Part shown: positions 41,137 to 45,461 of the stretch, piece after piece | Position numbering within the stretch: the first letter of the stretch is position 1 | Layout: each line of letters opens with the position of its first letter | Assembly: GCA_035509615.1 (NCBI GenBank) | Contig: DATJLK010000047.1 | Location: 1-45,461, forward strand | Length of the DNA: 45,461 bases | Reading direction: 5' to 3' | From: AP-15 sp035509615 | Lineage (GTDB): Bacteria; Pseudomonadota; Alphaproteobacteria; ATCC43930; CGMCC-115725 | Notes under the pieces: model-generated | The model's input: the letters and a program-made list of their open reading frames with translations, nothing else | Told to the model about the DNA's origin: nothing | Database searches by the model: none | Position numbers and translations under genes: made by a program

Positions 41137-42231
41137 CTATTCGCCTTCGAGCGGCTCGGTCTCAACGATCTCGATGCCAAACCCGGCGAGGCCGACATAG
41201 TGGCGCGAGCGGGTCGCCAGCAATTGAATCGACGAAATCCGCAGATCGCGTAGGATCTGCGCGCCCAACCCGACCTCGCGCCATTGGGTGTTGCGTTCGC
41301 GCTCGGACGCCGTCGCCTCGTCGTCGATCTCGCCGACCGTCGATGTCGGAACGCCCGAGGTGCCGTCGCGCAGATAGACCAGCACGCCGCGGCCGACCGA
41401 TTTGAACCGCTCAAGCGCGGCGTGGATCGGCTTGGCGCCGCCAAACACGTCTTCGAGCACGTGGGCGCGGTGCAGCCTTGTCGGAACATTGGTCCCCTCG
41501 CCGATATTGCCGTAGACAAAGGCATAGTGATGCACCTTGTCGAACGGCGTCACAAACGCGTAACCGGCGAGTTCGCCGATCTCGCTTGCGACTTTGAATT
41601 CGGCGACCCGGGTTACGAGCTTTTCACGGGCCTGTCGGTAGGCAATCAGATCGGCGACCGAAATCCGGTGCAGATTGTGTTTTTTGGCAAAGCTCGCGAC
41701 CTGCGGACCGCGCATCACGGTGCCATCGTCATTGATGAGTTCGCAGATCGCCGCGACCGGCTCAAGACCGGCGAGCCGGCAGAAATCGACCGCCGCCTCG
41801 GTATGGCCGGAGCGCATCAGCACCCCGCCCTCTTTGGCGATCAGCGGAAAGATATGGCCCGGCCGGACAAAATCGGCGCGCCCGGCATTGTTGTTGGCGA
41901 GGTTGCGGATCGTTGCAGTGCGGTCTTCGGCCGAGATCCCGGTTGTTGTGCCGTGACGGTAGTCGACCGAAACGGTGAAGGCGGTGCCGTGGATCGCGTC
42001 GTTTTCGGCGACCATCGGCGCCAGATTGAGCCGCTGAGCCGTGCTGCCGGTCAGCGGCGCACAGACGATGCCGCAGGTATGACGAATGATGAAGGCCAGC
42101 TTATCCGGGGTCGCATGCACCGCGGCGACAATCAGGTCGCCCTCGTTTTCACGATCATTATCATCGGTGACGACGATGATCTCGCCGGCGGCAAAAGCAT
42201 CGATCGCGGCGCGGACACTGGATTGCGGCAA
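41137..42231 (-). CDS. ribB: 3,4-dihydroxy-2-butanone 4-phosphate synthase with degenerate GTP cyclohydrolase II domain (RibBX type)
   Basis: Residues 1-200 are a normal DHBP synthase, making a riboflavin precursor from ribulose 5-phosphate: VVTDDNDRENEGDLIVAA (metal-binding acidic cluster near Glu28/Glu30), RHGTTTGISAEDRTATI and GHTEAAVDFCRLAGL. The C-terminal half has the shape of GTP cyclohydrolase II but lacks its zinc cysteines: where the active enzyme has a CxxxD...CDCG stretch, this one reads TRLHRAHVLEDVFGGAKPIH. It is therefore most likely the RibBX form known in proteobacteria, with DHBP synthase activity only. It is 27 bp after the kinase gene, leaving no room for an FMN riboswitch directly upstream. 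Confidence 0.92.
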   Translation of the reverse strand: MPQSSVRAAIDAFAAGEIIVVTDDNDRENEGDLIVAAVHATPDKLAFIIRHTCGIVCAPLTGSTAQRLNLAPMVAENDAIHGTAFTVSVDYRHGTTTGISAEDRTATIRNLANNNAGRADFVRPGHIFPLIAKEGGVLMRSGHTEAAVDFCRLAGLEPVAAICELINDDGTVMRGPQVASFAKKHNLHRISVADLIAYRQAREKLVTRVAEFKVASEIGELAGYAFVTPFDKVHHYAFVYGNIGEGTNVPTRLHRAHVLEDVFGGAKPIHAALERFKSVGRGVLVYLRDGTSGVPTSTVGEIDDEATASERERNTQWREVGLGAQILRDLRISSIQLLATRSRHYVGLAGFGIEIVETEPLEGE

Positions 42232-42258
42232 TTTCGTCCTCTCGCGGGCGGCGCGCGG

Positions 42259-43764
42259 TTAGCAGAAACCGTTAGCAGCCAGAAATCTCGGATTGGCGAG
42301 GCGCACTCTGGCGATCGTCAACCGCCACAGAATAGCGCGGGCGTGCGCCGCGCGCTCCGGCGAATTCTCGAAGCCGCCAATGCGCAGGTCGCGGGCGAAG
42401 CGATGCCACCGTCGAGGCGCAGGTTCACCCGCCGCGCTGCGGTACAGGGTTTCGAGTTGGCGATCGATTGCCCCCTGGGCTTGCGCGTCGACCCCGGCTT
42501 CGCGCTCGGCGATCGCCATGCAATTGGCGACGAGACGGGCGTCAAGCTGGCGTTCGGGCGGCAACAGCGGCAGCAGATCGTTGACCAGCACGTCGCGGGC
42601 GAGAGCCAGCAAGGCCGATGCGGGCGGTAAGTCACTTTCGGGCGGCGCCGATTGCGGCGGCGAAGGACGCTCGACGGACGAATTCACCGCCAAGGGGTTA
42701 GCTGGCGCCGCGCCGCCCGGGTCGAGCAAGATCAAGATCGCGAGTTCGCATTCGCCCGCACGCCTCCCGGTCAAGGCCAGATCGAGGCTGCGTTCGCCGC
42801 CGAGCCGATGCCGGTCGCTCTGCTGCAGAGCGATCACCGCCCAGCGCACGCTCGCCAGCACTTCCCAGAAATGGACGCGCTCGGGGTCGACCGAACGGCC
42901 GCTTGCGCTCTCGTAACCATGATAAAACGGCGCGCGGTCGGCGATGCCGCCAGCCTCGCGATCGAGCCGGGCGAACCGCCAGCCCTTGCTGCAAAACCAG
43001 CCGATATCTTCATGCGGGTCGCCCCACCCGGCAAATTCCCAATCGAGAATGCCGGTCAGTTCGCCACCGTCGAGCAGGTAGTTGCCGGTGCGGAAATCGT
43101 GATGGCACAAAACCGGCGGTGCCGGTGGGGGGATGTGGGTTTCGAGCCAGCGAATTGCCCATTCGAGCACCGGGCGGGGTATCGGATGGCTATCGAGATA
43201 GCGGCGAAAGCCGGCGATTTGATTTGCCGGGCCAGCTTGTTCGGACGGCGTCAGAAAGGCGAGATCGGCTCGCGGCGGCCGGATCGTATGGATGCGCGCC
43301 AGTTCCCGGCCGAGTCGCTCGGCGATAGCGTGTCGGACCGGGTCGAGCGCCGGATCGCGGGTGATGCGATGCGCCGCCGCCATGCCCTCGGCCCGCCGCA
43401 TGATCAAAAACGGCTTGCCGAAGATCGCCGCGTCGGCGCTGGCAAAGAGCGGCTCGGGTACCGTGACGCCGGCGGCAAAAGCTGCCTTCAGCACTGCGAA
43501 TTCCTGCAGCCGATCGAGGCTCGACGGCACCCCGGTTTCACCCGCCGCGCGCAATACGAGGCGCTGCGTACCGTCGAGCCTGCCGCCCGAAAACCGTACG
43601 TCGAGGCCCCAATTCTCCTGGATGGCACCACCCGTGAGCGGCGCCAAGGCGATGATTTCGCAAGACTTGGCGCCGCTTGCCTCCGCCAGAAAGCGGGCCA
43701 GCACCGCGCGGCGCGTCGCCGCGACGGCCGCCCGCTCAGATTGGCGCGACGCTGTGTCCGCCAT
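42259..43764 (-). CDS. APH-family kinase fused to a C-terminal DUF6285 domain (LvaA-LvaB-like fusion)
   Basis: The 501-residue protein has two parts. Residues 1-345 are an aminoglycoside-phosphotransferase-like kinase of the ACAD10/LvaA branch: catalytic loop CHHDFRTGNYLL (Asp223, Asn228), metal site GILDWEFAGWGDPHEDIGWF (Asp241). A Pro/Ser-rich linker (about 350-378) leads to residues 379-500, which match DUF6285 (LLALARDVLVNDLLPLLPPE, then RLVANCMAIAEREAG). The two are normally separate adjacent genes. In Pseudomonas putida LvaA and LvaB together phosphorylate 4-hydroxyacyl-CoA; I recall LvaB as a DUF6285-type protein. It overlaps the SDR gene by 29 bp. Aminoglycoside resistance is unlikely. 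Confidence 0.85.
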   Translation of the reverse strand: MADTASRQSERAAVAATRRAVLARFLAEASGAKSCEIIALAPLTGGAIQENWGLDVRFSGGRLDGTQRLVLRAAGETGVPSSLDRLQEFAVLKAAFAAGVTVPEPLFASADAAIFGKPFLIMRRAEGMAAAHRITRDPALDPVRHAIAERLGRELARIHTIRPPRADLAFLTPSEQAGPANQIAGFRRYLDSHPIPRPVLEWAIRWLETHIPPPAPPVLCHHDFRTGNYLLDGGELTGILDWEFAGWGDPHEDIGWFCSKGWRFARLDREAGGIADRAPFYHGYESASGRSVDPERVHFWEVLASVRWAVIALQQSDRHRLGGERSLDLALTGRRAGECELAILILLDPGGAAPANPLAVNSSVERPSPPQSAPPESDLPPASALLALARDVLVNDLLPLLPPERQLDARLVANCMAIAEREAGVDAQAQGAIDRQLETLYRSAAGEPAPRRWHRFARDLRIGGFENSPERAAHARAILWRLTIARVRLANPRFLAANGFC

Positions 43765-44509
43765 CGACGATGATGACCGAGCCGGTAATGTAGGCTCCGG
43801 CCGGCGAGGCCAACAGCAGCATCGCGCCGTCGAGGTCGCCCGGCTGGCCGAGGCGGCGCAATGGGATGCGCCCGACAAGTCTTTTGCCGGCTTCGCTATT
43901 CAGGAACCTGCTGGTGAGATCGGTTTCGATAAAGCCGGGCGCCAGCGCGTTGACGAGGATTTTATAGCGCGCAAGCTCCATCGCCAGGACATGAGTCAAA
44001 TGGATCAGCCCGGCCTTGGCGGCGGAATAGCTCGGCCCCTGCGGGATCACCCGCTCGCCAAGGATCGAGGCGATGTTAACGATCCGCCCCGGGCGGCCGG
44101 CTGAGACAAGACGCGCAGCGAATTCGCGGGCTGTCAACCAGGCACCTTTGAGATTGGTGTCGAGGACGCGGTCCCAATCGGCCTCGGTGTGGTCGAGCAC
44201 CGGTTTGGCGACGGTAACGCCGGCATTGTTGACGAGCAGGGTCAATGGCCCGAGCGCTTGTTCGGCCGCGGCGACGGCGGCGGTAACGCTGTCCGAGCGG
44301 GTGACGTCGAGTGTGATCGGAACCGCGACACCGCCATCGACCGCGATCTCTCGCGCGGCTTCGGCGAGACGATCGGCACGGCGGGCGGCGAGCGCCACCT
44401 TGGCACCGGCGGCGGCGAGCAGCAGCGCCAAATGCCGGCCGATCCCGCCCGACGCACCGGTGACCAACGCCACCTGTCCGCTCAGATCAAAGCTTGGCAG
44501 CGGGGTCAT
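43736..44509 (-). CDS. SDR family oxidoreductase (classical, FabG-like)
   Basis: The 257-residue classical short-chain dehydrogenase has the cofactor loop VALVTGASGGIGRHLALLLA, the NNAG element (LLVNNAGVTVAKPVL), and the catalytic Ser-Tyr-Lys in VNIASILGE and GPSYSAAKAGLIHLTHVLAM. The end AYITGSVIIVDGGHSVAPI is typical. The Arg after the first strand (AARRADR) favours NADP(H). In context it could act on a hydroxyacyl-CoA, like LvaD of the levulinate pathway, but general 3-oxoacyl reductase activity is equally possible from sequence. It is 142 bp after the ligase gene and overlaps the kinase gene. Confidence 0.92.
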   Translation of the reverse strand: MTPLPSFDLSGQVALVTGASGGIGRHLALLLAAAGAKVALAARRADRLAEAAREIAVDGGVAVPITLDVTRSDSVTAAVAAAEQALGPLTLLVNNAGVTVAKPVLDHTEADWDRVLDTNLKGAWLTAREFAARLVSAGRPGRIVNIASILGERVIPQGPSYSAAKAGLIHLTHVLAMELARYKILVNALAPGFIETDLTSRFLNSEAGKRLVGRIPLRRLGQPGDLDGAMLLLASPAGAYITGSVIIVDGGHSVAPI

Positions 44510-44651
44510 CTGAGCGGGGTTCCGGCGTCGGCGCGGCCGGCGCCCCCTGCCCCGGCCTGCTCGCCGCATGCGGCGGCAGCAGGGGACCCGCGCCGCGGCA
44601 GGGCGTGGGGCCGTGCCGGGTGGATCCTGGCCATTGGCCCACGATGGAAGA

Positions 44652-45461
44652 TCACGTTCCGATCGCCCTGGCGCGCTCGCGCAGTTCGTATTTCTGCACC
44701 TTGCCGGTCGAGGTCTTGGGCAGCGCGCCAAAGACGACGGTCCGCGGCGTCTTGTAGTGCGCGAGGTTGGCGCGGCACCAGGCGATGATGTGGTCGGCGG
44801 TCAGCGCCGGCGCATCGGCTGTCAGGGTCACAAACGCGCACGGGCTCTCGCCCCAGACCGGATCGGGGCGGGCGACGACCGCGGCTTCCATGACATGCGG
44901 ATGGCGGTAGAGCGTCTCCTCGATCTCCAGCGACGAGATGTTTTCGCCGCCCGAGATGATGATGTCCTTGGCCCGGTCCTTGATCTCGACATAGCCGTCG
45001 GGGTGCATGACCGCGAGGTCGCCGGTGTGGAACCAGCCTCCCTCAAAGGCCTCGGCGGTCGCTGCCGGGTTGTCCAGATATCCCTTCATCAATGTGTTGC
45101 TGCGCAGCACCAGTTCGCCGAGCGTGACCCCGTCGGCAGGCACATCGGCCATCGCCGCATCGACGACCCGCTGACCGCCCAGCGTCAGGCTCGCGACACC
45201 CTGGCGCGCCATGCGGCCGGCGCGCTCGGCAAGCGGCAGGGCGGCCCACGCCTCCTGCCAGGCGCAAACCGTCGACGGGCCGTAGCTTTCGGTCAGCCCA
45301 TAGAGGTGGGTCACGCGAAACCCCATCCGCTCCATCGCCTCGATCACCGCCGAGGGCGGCGCCGCCCCGCCGGTTGCCGCCTCAACGCGGTGGTCAAAGC
45401 GGCGCTTCACCGCGTCAGGTGCGTGGATCAGCATATTCAGCACAATCGGCGCGCCGCAGAG
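44652..45461 (-). CDS. AMP-dependent acyl-CoA ligase, C-terminal part (cut by window edge)
   Basis: Only the last 269 residues are visible; the N-terminal half lies right of the window. The frame is open to the edge, beginning LCGAPIVLNMLIHAP. It has VTHLYGLTESYGPSTVCAWQ (A5), GWFHTGDLAVMHPDGYVEIK, DRAKDIIISGGENISSLEIE and catalytic Lys in LPKTSTGKVQKYELRE. It is clearly paralogous to the complete ligase at 27746-29386 and has the same A5-A10 motifs. It is first in the minus-strand run ligase, SDR, kinase-DUF6285, ribBX, MFS, so it probably activates the acid degraded there. Confidence 0.9.
   Translation of the reverse strand, partial: LCGAPIVLNMLIHAPDAVKRRFDHRVEAATGGAAPPSAVIEAMERMGFRVTHLYGLTESYGPSTVCAWQEAWAALPLAERAGRMARQGVASLTLGGQRVVDAAMADVPADGVTLGELVLRSNTLMKGYLDNPAATAEAFEGGWFHTGDLAVMHPDGYVEIKDRAKDIIISGGENISSLEIEETLYRHPHVMEAAVVARPDPVWGESPCAFVTLTADAPALTADHIIAWCRANLAHYKTPRTVVFGALPKTSTGKVQKYELRERARAIGT

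Noticed and set aside
42259..43764. Aminoglycoside resistance kinase
   Set aside because: The catalytic-loop sequences belong to the ACAD10/LvaA-like branch, and the neighbours are acyl-CoA enzymes.
1..45461. CRISPR arrays, tRNA/rRNA genes, insertion sequences, prophage or integrase genes
   Set aside because: No regularly spaced repeats, T-loop-like tRNA sequences, or transposase/integrase motifs were seen on either strand.

Overview
The window is a dense, GC-rich stretch of chromosome whose gene content points to an alphaproteobacterium, probably from Rhodospirillales or Hyphomicrobiales. The clues are gatCA facing ruvX, purEK followed by small DUF465 proteins, a TIGR02444 protein and ubiX, an intracellular PHB depolymerase, a propionyl-CoA carboxylase alpha subunit, and intergenic palindromes of the kind scattered through these genomes. 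This placement is by gene content only. I see no tRNA, rRNA, CRISPR array, transposase, integrase or phage gene, so this looks like core chromosome with a catabolic flavour.

Left third (1-15.1 kb): the 5' part of gatA with gatC, ruvX, an SPFH membrane protein, a one-TM protein, a lipoprotein translationally coupled to a class III CoA-transferase, a GST, phaZ, a cupin protein, pccA, an aldo/keto reductase, a PfpI/DJ-1 protein, a DUF1810 protein and mutS.

Middle (15.2-29.4 kb): an unknown membrane protein, two luciferase-like (LLM) flavin oxidoreductases, then three uptake genes in a row on the plus strand (a TAXI-type TRAP receptor, a family 5 ABC solute receptor and a DctA-like symporter). 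No membrane or ATPase partner for either receptor is in the window. Two long palindromes separate dctA from the convergent purEK pair. DUF465, TIGR02444, ubiX, a second DUF465 gene with a clear intrinsic terminator, and a complete acyl-CoA synthetase follow.

Right third (29.7-45.5 kb): a divergent pair that reads as a biuret-degradation module. One gene is a cysteine hydrolase with the D/K/C residue spacing I recall for biuret amidohydrolase; the other is an allophanate hydrolase reduced to its amidase domain. A sigma-54-like promoter lies between them. Then come pepN, a mannonate dehydratase-like TIM barrel, a double-hotdog thioesterase, an ornithine cyclodeaminase homologue, and a compact minus-strand run: AMP-dependent ligase (cut by the window edge), SDR, APH-type kinase fused to a DUF6285 domain, a RibBX-type ribB, an MFS transporter and a membrane coiled-coil protein.

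The most interesting proposals are two. First, the ligase/SDR/kinase-DUF6285 run resembles the lva (levulinate / 4-hydroxyacid) pathway with LvaA and LvaB fused. Second, biuH and atzF may form a nitrogen-regulated biuret module. Both rest on motif and context reading without database searches. Start codons were chosen from visible Shine-Dalgarno sequences where possible; uncertain ones are flagged.
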